Origin: Alcaligenaceae bacterium
GTDB lineage: Bacteria; Pseudomonadota; Gammaproteobacteria; Burkholderiales; Burkholderiaceae
Length of the DNA: 13,102 nt
Direction: 5' to 3'
Assembly: GCA_947372575.1 (NCBI GenBank)
Contig: CANBUF010000016.1
Span: forward strand, 1-13,102
Positions 1 through 6,161 of this stretch are shown one piece after another (position 1 is the stretch's first letter; each line of letters begins with the position of its first letter). The translations under genes and the position numbers were made by a program. The notes under the pieces are model-generated. The model did not search any database. It was not told where the DNA came from and worked only from the letters and a program-made list of their open reading frames with translations.

Positions 1-427
1 CATTGACGCGCAGGACAACGGATTTACCATTTGATACGCGGGTGACTCGGACATAACTTGGAATCGGCAGCGTGGTGTGCGCAGCAGTCATGGCATACAT
101 GTCGTAACGCTCCCCGTTTGAGGTCGAGTTCGCGTGGAATTTTTTGCCATACCAGGAGGCGCGTCCCTGAACTTTGTAGGGGCCTTTACTGGTGTCGGGT
201 ACGTATTGCCGACCAAACACGACATAGGGCTTGTTGGCGCCGCTTGCCAGTGGCTCTATCTTAGGGACGGCATCTGGCACCTGATCAAGGTTGCCAGGCG
301 GGTTGGCGTCCGGCCCGTCATCTTTGTAATAGCCGCCGCGTTTAGTCCCAGAGCAGGCCGCCAGCAGACTTAGCAAAATGCACACGCCCAGCATGCGCCA
401 GGAAATGTGTGCCCGCCTGGTATTCAT
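1..427 (-). CDS. rlpA: RlpA-family septal ring lytic transglycosylase lipoprotein (partial, C-terminus outside window)
   Basis: 142 codons are visible and the gene runs off the left edge. The N-terminus is a lipoprotein signal: a positively charged start, a hydrophobic core and the lipobox LLAAC, with the lipidated Cys at residue 25. A Gly/Asp/Pro-rich linker follows (about 30-85). Then comes the start of the double-psi beta-barrel domain, with QGRASWYGKKFHANSTSNGE from residue 88 and YDMYAMTAAHTTLPIPSY from 108. His117 in the AAH segment matches the conserved RlpA histidine; the window ends just before the expected NDRGPF segment with the paired Asp. RlpA proteins cleave glycan strands lacking stem peptides, or bind them at the septum, from the inner face of the outer membrane. 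The ATG overlaps the rapZ stop as ATGA and has no clear Shine-Dalgarno, so translational coupling to rapZ is likely. A SPOR domain may lie outside the window. Confidence 0.93.
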   Translation of the reverse strand, partial: MNTRRAHISWRMLGVCILLSLLAACSGTKRGGYYKDDGPDANPPGNLDQVPDAVPKIEPLASGANKPYVVFGRQYVPDTSKGPYKVQGRASWYGKKFHANSTSNGERYDMYAMTAAHTTLPIPSYVRVTRVSNGKSVVLRVN

Positions 428-1296
428 ACAAACTCAGGCCGACTGCGGTGACGCACAAGCAACTGCTTGTGGTCAGCAAATCGACGTCCAAGTGTTTCGA
501 CGACATAGACCGAACGGTGTTTGCCTCCGGTGCAGCCGATTGCAACTGTTAAATAACTACGCGTGTCTTCGGTATAACGGGGTAGCCATTTGCGGATGAA
601 TGCTTCGATATCGTCGATCATGGTGACGACATCATTAAAACCGGACAGCCATAGTGCTACGGGCTGGTCACGTCCGGTGAGTGGGCGCAGCGCCGGGTCG
701 TAGTGGGGATTGGGCAGGCAACGTACATCAAACACCAGATCCGCATCGCGTGGCACACCGTGCTTAAAGGCAAAAGATTCAAAAGTCAGGATGAGCGGGC
801 TACGGTCTGCCTGAACCAGATCACGGATCCAGGTCCGGAGCTGTCCGGGAATCAGGCCAGAGGTATCGACTACATGCGCCTGGTTGCGCAAAGGATCGAG
901 GAGCTCGCGTTCAAGACTGATGCACTCAAGCAGCGACGGCACCGTGCCGCTTGCGCTCATCCGGTCAGACAGTGGATGTCGCCTGCGCGATTCGGAATAC
1001 CGTTGGGTCAGAGTCTCGTCATCCGCATCCAGAAAAACGACGCGAAGCTGTGTGCCCATGGCACGCAAGGCTGTCACGACATCGGGTAGCTCATCCAGAT
1101 CGCCGGGTGAACGGACATCGATTGCGACCGCAACACGCTTGGTGGCGTCATCGCGCGTTGAGGCAATGAATTCATGTAGAAAACGGACTGGCAAGTTATC
1201 GACGCAGGTGTAGCCTGCGTCTTCTAGCATGCGCAACGCGACTGATTTTCCGGAACCCGAGATTCCTGTGATCAAAACAACGTTCAGTCCGGCCAT
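424..1296 (-). CDS. rapZ: RNase adapter / nucleotide-binding protein RapZ (YvcJ/YhbJ family)
   Basis: 290 residues, close to the roughly 284 of enteric RapZ. The N-terminal P-loop GISGSGKS is at residues 11-18, and a hydrophobic strand ending in Asp (VVFLDAD, about 87-93) follows. The conserved C-terminal domain carries GCTGGKHRS at 254-262 and the LPNPHYDPALRPLTGRD segment at about 194-210. In Enterobacteria RapZ delivers the small RNA GlmZ to RNase E and senses glucosamine-6-phosphate. That sRNA circuit is not known outside enterics, so the partner here is uncertain, though envelope precursor sensing is plausible. The start is ATG 1296, preceded by AAGGAG nine bases upstream within the last codons of hprK; a longer reading to 1431 would lie inside hprK and is rejected. 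One base separates hprK from rapZ, and the stop overlaps rlpA. Confidence 0.96.
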   Translation of the reverse strand: MAGLNVVLITGISGSGKSVALRMLEDAGYTCVDNLPVRFLHEFIASTRDDATKRVAVAIDVRSPGDLDELPDVVTALRAMGTQLRVVFLDADDETLTQRYSESRRRHPLSDRMSASGTVPSLLECISLERELLDPLRNQAHVVDTSGLIPGQLRTWIRDLVQADRSPLILTFESFAFKHGVPRDADLVFDVRCLPNPHYDPALRPLTGRDQPVALWLSGFNDVVTMIDDIEAFIRKWLPRYTEDTRSYLTVAIGCTGGKHRSVYVVETLGRRFADHKQLLVRHRSRPEFV

Positions 1297-1297
1297 G

Positions 1298-2230
1298 TCA
1301 GGCTTCTCCTTGTGAGATCGCCTGTGCTTGCTTTTCCATAAACTCAAGCAGCGTATCGATGCCCCGTAGCTTGAGGATGGTGTTGCGCACGGCCGCCTCG
1401 ACCAGCACGGCCAGGTTCCGGCCTGCAGCAACCTGCAGCATGACTTTACGTATCGGGCAACCCAGCATGTCTTGCGTCATGTCCTGCAAGGGCAAGCGTT
1501 CGAATTTATCCTGCGCGGTGGCGCGCACAAGGTGCACGATCAGTTTGAGCTTCATCTTGCGCCGAACTGAAGTTTCTCCAAAAATTGTCCGTATATTCAA
1601 CAGACCCAGGCCGCGCACTTCAAGCATGTTTTGTAGCAGGTCCGGACAGTGACCATCGATCACATTCGGGGACGTGCGTGAGAGCTCGACCGCGTCATCG
1701 GCGACTAAGCCGTGGCCACGTGAAATCAGCTCAAGCGCCAGTTCACTTTTGCCCAGGCCCGATTCACCAGTAATCAGCACGCCCAGACCCAGCACATCCA
1801 TAAATACGCCGTGAACCGTCGTCGTTGGGGCCAGGCGCCTGCTCAGGTAAATCCTCAGCAAATCAATCAGCTTTGCCGTAGGCACGGTGGTTGCAAGCAG
1901 CGGGACTTGATGAAGCTCGCAATGTTCGATCAGGTCGTCGGTGGGTGGTAAGCCATCAGCAATCAGAATTGCCGGCACGCCGCCTGCGAGTAATTCATCC
2001 ACATGATGCACACGCCGACGGACTTCAAAGCGTGTGTAATAGTCCATTTCTTCGCGGCCGAACACCTGTATTCTGGAAGGATGAATCAGATTCAAGTGAC
2101 CGATGAGGTCAGCGGCCGCCATCCCGTTGTCCGGGATCAACCGGTCGGCGGCAGACTGACCGGCCATCCATTTGAAATGGATATCTTCGGTGTTGTCGTC
2201 CACCAGATCCTGCACCGTCAGCATAGTCAC
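1298..2230 (-). CDS. hprK: HPr kinase/phosphorylase
   Basis: 310 residues, the usual family length. The N-terminal regulatory domain spans about 1-130 and the kinase/phosphorylase domain about 131-310. The P-loop GESGLGKS is at 155-162, preceded by HGVFMDVLGLG with His140, and followed by the acidic pair in LVADDAVEL (Asp178/Asp179). The signature LEVRGLGLLNI is at 203-213. The enzyme phosphorylates and dephosphorylates a serine of HPr/NPr at the inner face of the phosphotransferase system. In betaproteobacteria it sits beside ptsN, as here, and is thought to serve regulation rather than sugar uptake. GTG 2230 has GGAG at a spacing of 7. ATG 2224, two codons in, gives the usual family start MLTVQ but sits 13 bases from GGAG. 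Either start is possible. It lies 36 nt after ptsN and 1 nt before rapZ. Confidence 0.96.
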   Translation of the reverse strand: MTMLTVQDLVDDNTEDIHFKWMAGQSAADRLIPDNGMAAADLIGHLNLIHPSRIQVFGREEMDYYTRFEVRRRVHHVDELLAGGVPAILIADGLPPTDDLIEHCELHQVPLLATTVPTAKLIDLLRIYLSRRLAPTTTVHGVFMDVLGLGVLITGESGLGKSELALELISRGHGLVADDAVELSRTSPNVIDGHCPDLLQNMLEVRGLGLLNIRTIFGETSVRRKMKLKLIVHLVRATAQDKFERLPLQDMTQDMLGCPIRKVMLQVAAGRNLAVLVEAAVRNTILKLRGIDTLLEFMEKQAQAISQGEA

Positions 2231-2266
2231 TCAGTCACTCCGTAGTTGGGTGGCGCTATAAAAAGA

Positions 2267-2734
2267 TCATGCAGAGGGTTCTGCTGATCCTGTCGTCAGT
2301 AGTCTATGCACAATCACGGGGTCGCATTCAACGCAGAGACGCGCACGCAAGGTTTCGCTCGACAATCTTTCTGCTACTTCGGCAAGTATATCCAGATGTT
2401 GCTGCGTGGCAGATTCTGGAGCCATTAAAAACAATAATTGATCGACAGGTTTTGCGTCAGGCGCATCAAAAGGAACAGGTTTGGCAAGTCTGAAAAAAGC
2501 CGCAACAGAATGACTTAGGCCCTTGACGCGTCCGTGTGGCACGGCAATACCATCGCCTAGCCCAGTTGAGCCTAGACGCTCTCTTGAAAACAGTGCATCA
2601 AACACCGCAGCGCGCTCAAGGCCGTTGTTGTTCTCAAAGAGCAGGCCAGCTTGTTCGAATACCCGTTTTTTACTGGACGCTGGTAAATCCAGAACGATAT
2701 TGCCGATAGGCAAAATACGTGACAAAAGTTTCAT
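2267..2734 (-). CDS. ptsN: Nitrogen PTS regulatory protein EIIA-Ntr
   Basis: 155 residues, the family length, forming a single PTS EIIA type-2 domain. The phosphorylatable histidine is His67 in GIAVPHGR, preceded by the typical LGSTGLGDG stretch; the segment QLLFLMAPESATQQHLDILA is also characteristic. EIIA-Ntr accepts phosphate from NPr and acts in the cytoplasm as a regulator, for example of potassium uptake, the stringent response and envelope functions, not as a sugar transporter. The hprK neighbour suggests the phosphate chain is also controlled by HPr serine phosphorylation. ATG 2734 has no Shine-Dalgarno; a perfect TATAAT lies six bases upstream, which would place the transcript start at the ATG. 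An intrinsic terminator lies between hpf and this gene, so an independent promoter is needed for ptsN-hprK-rapZ-rlpA. Confidence 0.96.
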   Translation of the reverse strand: MKLLSRILPIGNIVLDLPASSKKRVFEQAGLLFENNNGLERAAVFDALFSRERLGSTGLGDGIAVPHGRVKGLSHSVAAFFRLAKPVPFDAPDAKPVDQLLFLMAPESATQQHLDILAEVAERLSSETLRARLCVECDPVIVHRLLTTGSAEPSA

Positions 2735-2740
2735 ACAACG

Positions 2741-2746
2741 ATTATA
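2741..2746 (-). promoter_or_regulatory. Putative -10 box for ptsN, leaderless spacing
   Basis: The minus strand reads TATAAT, a perfect sigma-70 -10 hexamer. Exactly six bases (CGTTGT) separate it from the ptsN ATG, so the initiating base should fall at or next to the start codon. No good -35 box is visible at 16-18 bases (best candidates resemble CATCAC), so the call rests on the -10 and on its position just after a terminator. Confidence 0.5.
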
Positions 2747-2790
2747 TGACGCATGTGATAAAAGTGATGAACCTTCAGGTCGTACCTATT

Positions 2791-2815
2791 AAAAAACCCG
2801 CTGTGAAGCGGGTTT
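2791..2815 (-). terminator. Intrinsic terminator after hpf
   Basis: The arms AAACCCGC (2794-2801) and GCGGGTTT (2808-2815) form a perfect 8-bp stem around a 6-base loop. On the minus strand the stem runs into six consecutive T (2791-2796, partly in the stem). This is a textbook rho-independent terminator for transcripts leaving hpf, placed 46 nt after its stop and upstream of ptsN. Confidence 0.88.
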
Positions 2816-2861
2816 GTCAGATCAGTCATGAACGTCAAGTTGGACGTGGGCTGGGACGGGA

Positions 2862-3188
2862 TTAGGCAGTCTCGAATATCTGTCGCTTTGGAGCGAGATT
2901 GCCGTGGTTTTGTGTCCGGTCCTTATGCTGGATGACTTTACGATCTATTTTGTCGATGAGCAGATCGATCGATGCATATAGGTTTTCCTCGCTGGCTTCG
3001 CAGTGGATGTCCTTGCCTCGAACATGGAGTGTGATTTCTGCTCGATGTTTAAGCGGCTCGACTGAGAGCATGACCTGTGTGTCAATGACGTGATCGAAAT
3101 GTCGCAATACGCGATCCATTTTCGTTTGAATGTACTCCCGGATTGCGGGGGTGACGTCGAGGTGGTGACCAGTGATGCTCAGGTTCAT
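2862..3188 (-). CDS. hpf: Ribosome hibernation-promoting factor HPF (short form)
   Basis: 108 residues, matching the short HPF/RaiA class rather than long HPF with its dimerisation tail. It opens with MNLSITGHHLDVTPAIREYI and continues with a helix rich in Lys/Arg/His, HVRGKDIHCEASEENLYASI and the final helix LLIDKIDRKVIQHKDR, in the beta-alpha-beta-beta-beta-alpha order of the S30AE fold. HPF binds the small ribosomal subunit in stationary phase and favours inactive 100S dimers. ATG 3188 is chosen because AGGAGA lies seven bases upstream; a longer in-frame reading to 3269 adds a low-complexity, non-homologous N-terminus. In most proteobacteria hpf follows rpoN; here it follows lptB after a 212-nt spacer with its own promoter and dyad, and it is closed by a terminator. 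Confidence 0.95.
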   Translation of the reverse strand: MNLSITGHHLDVTPAIREYIQTKMDRVLRHFDHVIDTQVMLSVEPLKHRAEITLHVRGKDIHCEASEENLYASIDLLIDKIDRKVIQHKDRTQNHGNLAPKRQIFETA

Positions 3189-3275
3189 ATGTAATCTCCT
3201 GGAAAGGAAAAATTGCGCAGAGTGCGCGGGAGGAACGTCTAGGCAAACTCCTTGAAATGAAATAGACACAAACCC

Positions 3276-3303
3276 AGTGTAAAGATTTGATTCAGAAAAT
3301 CAA
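3276..3303 (-). promoter_or_regulatory. Putative sigma-70 promoter of hpf
   Basis: On the minus strand TTGATT (-35, 3298-3303) is followed after 16 bases by TACACT (-10, 3276-3281). Predicted transcription would begin near 3269, giving a leader of about 80 nt before the hpf ATG. The hexamers are reasonable but not perfect. Confidence 0.5.
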
Positions 3304-3319
3304 GGCAAAACAACGGATT

Positions 3320-3342
3320 TGTTTCAATTAGAAACATGTTTC
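3320..3342. promoter_or_regulatory. Operator-like inverted repeat upstream of hpf
   Basis: Three alternating half-sites are visible: TGTTTC (3320-3325), GAAACA (3331-3336) and TGTTTC (3337-3342). The last two form a perfect 12-bp palindrome, GAAACATGTTTC, and the first two form a 6-bp inverted repeat with a 5-base spacer. The dyad lies about 50-73 bases upstream of the predicted hpf start, where an activator or repressor could bind. The factor is unknown. Confidence 0.4.
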
Positions 3343-3380
3343 ACTGTTGCGGCGCAGCAATTGTTGGTCAGGCAGGACGT

Positions 3381-3395
3381 GGCGGGACTCCCGCC
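3381..3395 (-). terminator. Hairpin directly after lptB (possible weak terminator)
   Basis: GGCGGGA and TCCCGCC flank a single central base, giving a very stable GC stem five bases beyond the lptB stop. No T-run follows on the minus strand, so it may act as an RNA 3'-end stabiliser or rho-assisted stop rather than a classical intrinsic terminator. The rest of the lptB-hpf spacer (3189-3400) holds only the hpf promoter and dyad; no coding remnant is visible. Confidence 0.4.
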
Positions 3396-3400
3396 TGTCA

Positions 3401-4189
3401 TTACATTTTGAAATGTTCGCCCAGATAGACGCGTCGGACTGACGGGTCATCAACAATCTGGTCTGGTTTGCCACTGGTGAGAACCTTGCCATCGCTAATG
3501 ATGTAGGCGCGGTCGCAAATCCCGAGCGTTTCACGGACGTTGTGGTCGGTAATGAGCACACCGATCCCGCGACTTTTCAGAAAGCGCACAATGCGCTGGA
3601 TTTCGATCACAGCAATCGGATCGACCCCGGCAAAGGGTTCGTCAAGCAGAATAAAGCGTGGTCGTGTGGCTAAGGCACGCGAAATTTCCACGCGTCGGCG
3701 TTCGCCACCCGAAAGCGACAGCGCGCTGTTGCCACGGATATGTTCGATTTGCAGCTCATCAAGCAGAACATTGAGTTGTTCTTCGATGGTGGCTTTTGAA
3801 AAACGCTGGCCCGCATCGTCGACTTGAAGCTCCAGCACCGCGCGGATGTTTTCTTCGACTGTCAGTCTCCTGAATACGGAAGCATCCTGCGGGAGGTAAG
3901 ACAGTCCTTTTCGTGCCCGTTTATGGATTGGCATGCTGCTGATCGAGCTGCCGTCAATCTCGATGCGTCCTGCATCGGCTGCGACCAGTCCAACGATCAT
4001 ATAGAAGCTCGTGGTCTTTCCTGCACCATTGGGACCCAGTAAACCGACCACTTCACCGCTGTTAACCGAGATCGATACGTCTTGCACGACCATTCGTCCG
4101 CCATAGGACTTTCGCAAGCCGGTCGCGCTCAGGCTGCCTGGCTTGGCAACGGGGTGTGACGAGTGATCTGATGTGTGAGTTGAATGCAT
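3401..4189 (-). CDS. lptB: LPS export ABC transporter ATP-binding protein LptB
   Basis: 262 residues, about 20 longer than the usual 240 because of an N-terminal His/Ser-rich extension (residues 1-18). All ABC ATPase motifs are present: Walker A GPNGAGKT (52-59), Q-loop Gln101 in YLPQDASVF, signature LSGGE (159-163), Walker B FILLDEP (179-185) and H-loop His216. The segment [11 protein letters not shown] is characteristic of LptB. It powers the LptB2FG complex, which extracts lipopolysaccharide from the inner membrane into the LptC-LptA bridge; lptF and lptG are not in this window. ATG 4189 is the only plausible start (the next in-frame ATG is inside the fold), yet no Shine-Dalgarno is visible. 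It lies 51 nt after lptA. The rpoN gene expected downstream is missing. Confidence 0.97.
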   Translation of the reverse strand: MHSTHTSDHSSHPVAKPGSLSATGLRKSYGGRMVVQDVSISVNSGEVVGLLGPNGAGKTTSFYMIVGLVAADAGRIEIDGSSISSMPIHKRARKGLSYLPQDASVFRRLTVEENIRAVLELQVDDAGQRFSKATIEEQLNVLLDELQIEHIRGNSALSLSGGERRRVEISRALATRPRFILLDEPFAGVDPIAVIEIQRIVRFLKSRGIGVLITDHNVRETLGICDRAYIISDGKVLTSGKPDQIVDDPSVRRVYLGEHFKM

Positions 4190-4240
4190 GCGTGGCTGTT
4201 TGTGAACGGTAGGCGTGATGGAGGGGCGCAGAAGTTCGCG

Positions 4241-4924
4241 TTAGTTTTTAGCCGCAGCCGCAGGTCCAGGCACTGCGCCCGACGCAGCTGCAGGCGAGGG
4301 GAGCGAACCTTGCTTGGCTCGGCATTCTGCAACCGCAGCATCGGCGCGGGCACGGGGCTGCGCAATAGAGCGAACGCGCCCGCCCGTGTTAGCGGAGTCT
4401 GGGCCTGAAAACGCTTCGTAGATGTCGGTTTTTTGGCTATAACGCACGCGTTGGCCACTCACCGTATCAAATTTTTGTCCGCAAATAAAACGGGTGACGA
4501 CGGCCTGGCCAATCAGGTCGAAAATTTCATCTCGACCGTTGTATTCAGCCCGCTGCCCGACACCCTCGAGAACTTCGAAGTTTTCAGGGCGTTCCTGGCG
4601 GATGAACACGCGCTTGCCCGGCTGCACGGTTGCAGTGCCAAACTGGGCGCCGTCACTCTCTTCTTTCAGTGATAGCACGTCGGAATTCATGGTCATCAGA
4701 CCACGTGTCATGACAACATTGCCTGTAAAAGTGCTCTCACGCTTGATGTCGTCGTAATGCAGCGTATCAGAGAGGATCTGAGTGCTGGGATCTTCTTTCG
4801 GGGCTGTGGGCGTTGCAGGCGTACCGGCCGGTTTGGGTAGTTGTGCCCAGCTGTTCACCGTCACGACAGTCAGTGCTGTGACGAAAAGTATGCCGGCCGT
4901 GCGTCGCGCGAGAATTTGAATCAT
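4241..4924 (-). CDS. lptA: LPS transport periplasmic protein LptA
   Basis: 227 residues, against about 185 in E. coli. A signal peptide (about 1-27, ending NSWAQ) leads to a Pro/Thr/Ala-rich linker (about 29-45), then the OstA/LptA beta-jellyroll (about 46-165) with ILSDTLHYDDIKRESTFTGN, then an Ala/Pro-rich tail of about 40 residues. LptA oligomers form the periplasmic bridge carrying LPS from LptC to LptD in the outer membrane. Two cysteines in the mature part (ICGQKF and AECRAK) could pair. The ATG overlaps the lptC stop as ATGA and lacks a Shine-Dalgarno, so translation is probably coupled to lptC. Confidence 0.94.
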   Translation of the reverse strand: MIQILARRTAGILFVTALTVVTVNSWAQLPKPAGTPATPTAPKEDPSTQILSDTLHYDDIKRESTFTGNVVMTRGLMTMNSDVLSLKEESDGAQFGTATVQPGKRVFIRQERPENFEVLEGVGQRAEYNGRDEIFDLIGQAVVTRFICGQKFDTVSGQRVRYSQKTDIYEAFSGPDSANTGGRVRSIAQPRARADAAVAECRAKQGSLPSPAAASGAVPGPAAAAKN

Positions 4925-5538
4925 GGTTTAGGCTTTGAGGCAGCGGTTTCTGGCTGTTCGCGACGGTCTTTTGCCGCGATGTCCACATCGGTTGATTTAA
5001 GCACGTTTAGTATTTGTGTTGCATTGTCGTAGCGCATGCCAACGCCGTTCATGCGAGAGCGCCCACTCACAGCAATGGCCGGAAGGTCCGTGTAGGTGAG
5101 GTCTTTCTTGACCAGCATGGTGATTTCGTCGCTTCGAAAATTCAGCGGCTGACGCTCGGCATCCCCCAGGCGCAACAGCACCGCATCGCCTTTCATGACG
5201 ATGCGGTCACCATCGTCATAGATGGTGGCCGTACGTGAGGTCGCAATCGTTAAGGGGTTTTCAGGGCGCAAGGCAAAGGCACGGGGTTTGAGTACCTCGT
5301 ACGAGTTGTCATCCGGGAAATGCTCCATGATGTCGCCCTCGAGCCGGTTGATGACATGGCCGCTTTCGTTGGTGCGGATGAGCACCAGCTTTTTTGCCCA
5401 GTTATCTGCTTCGTGGGTCATGCGGCTGGGCGGGTCGATGTCGACTGCGTGCTGGGAGTACTCTGCTGCCCACCAGGTCCCCGAGACCAGAATGAACAGT
5501 ATGACACTCGAGACGATGATGGCGAATTTTTCTTTCAT
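4921..5538 (-). CDS. lptC: LPS export protein LptC
   Basis: 205 residues, slightly longer than the 191 of E. coli. One N-terminal membrane anchor (about residues 5-26, FAIIVSSVILFILVSGTWWA) is followed by a periplasmic beta-jellyroll of the LptC family, including HVINRLEGDIMEHFPDDNSY and the late FRSDEITMLV strand. LptC sits on the LptBFG transporter and hands LPS to LptA. ATG 5538 is chosen because it begins directly before the anchor and lies 11 nt after the kdsC stop; extending upstream would run into kdsC. The Shine-Dalgarno is weak (GGATG). The stop overlaps the lptA start. Sequence similarity in this family is low, so position between kdsC and lptA supports the call. Confidence 0.93.
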   Translation of the reverse strand: MKEKFAIIVSSVILFILVSGTWWAAEYSQHAVDIDPPSRMTHEADNWAKKLVLIRTNESGHVINRLEGDIMEHFPDDNSYEVLKPRAFALRPENPLTIATSRTATIYDDGDRIVMKGDAVLLRLGDAERQPLNFRSDEITMLVKKDLTYTDLPAIAVSGRSRMNGVGMRYDNATQILNVLKSTDVDIAAKDRREQPETAASKPKP

Positions 5539-5549
5539 GGCTGCATCCG

Positions 5550-6149
5550 TTACTGCACGGCGCCCGGGCCAAGCAGTCCTGGCTGAAAAAACTGGCTCAG
5601 CCGCTGCTGCGCAGCAAGAATCAGATCGCAGCATTCCCGCGCCGCGCCCTCGCCACCGCCGCGCGTCGAGACCCAGTGCGCCGCCTGCGATACATAGGAG
5701 GGTGCGCCTGGCACTGAGGCGGCAAACCCTGCGCGTTGCATGGCAGGCAGGTCGATCAGATCGTCACCCATAAAGCCGATTTGTTCGAGTTGCAGGTGAT
5801 GCCGACTGGCCAGACTGGTGAGCGCAGCACCTTTGTCGCGTACGTTTTGCATCACATCGCCCAGACCAAGCTCGGCTGCGCGCCGGTCCACGATGGGGCC
5901 TTCCCGGCCCGTCACGAGCGCGACTTTGATGCCACTGGCAGTCAGCATTTTCATCCCATGCCCGTCCAGTGAATGAAAGCGTTTGAAGACTTCACCCTGT
6001 TCACCATACCAGAGGCTGCCATCGGTCAGTACGCCATCCACGTCAAACACCATGAGCTGGATATTCGCCAGACGTTCTCTCAGCCCCTGCGAAATGCGGG
6101 CAAGGATGAGTGCTTCTGCAGGATGTGGGACGGTTTGAGGTTTATTCAT
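5550..6149 (-). CDS. kdsC: 3-deoxy-manno-octulosonate-8-phosphate phosphatase KdsC
   Basis: 199 residues of HAD superfamily, type C0 (no cap domain), close to the 188 of E. coli plus a short N-terminal extension. Motif I is FDVDGVLTDG with the nucleophile Asp36 and Asp38; motif II is VALVTGRE with Thr80; motif III Lys is Lys106 in VRDKG; motif IV is GDDLIDLP with Asp129/Asp130. The C-terminal GGGEGAARE segment is typical of the tetrameric KdsC group. It removes phosphate from Kdo-8-phosphate to give Kdo in the cytoplasm. It sits 12 nt after kdsD and 11 nt before lptC. ATG 6149 lacks a clear Shine-Dalgarno (upstream bases are C-rich), suggesting translation coupled to kdsD. Confidence 0.97.
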   Translation of the reverse strand: MNKPQTVPHPAEALILARISQGLRERLANIQLMVFDVDGVLTDGSLWYGEQGEVFKRFHSLDGHGMKMLTASGIKVALVTGREGPIVDRRAAELGLGDVMQNVRDKGAALTSLASRHHLQLEQIGFMGDDLIDLPAMQRAGFAASVPGAPSYVSQAAHWVSTRGGGEGAARECCDLILAAQQRLSQFFQPGLLGPGAVQ

Positions 6150-6161
6150 GGGGGAGAGTTG

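Noticed and set aside
5222..5773. Plus-strand open frame of 183 codons
   Set aside because: It is antisense to lptC and kdsC, and crosses their junction; both of those have clear family motifs.
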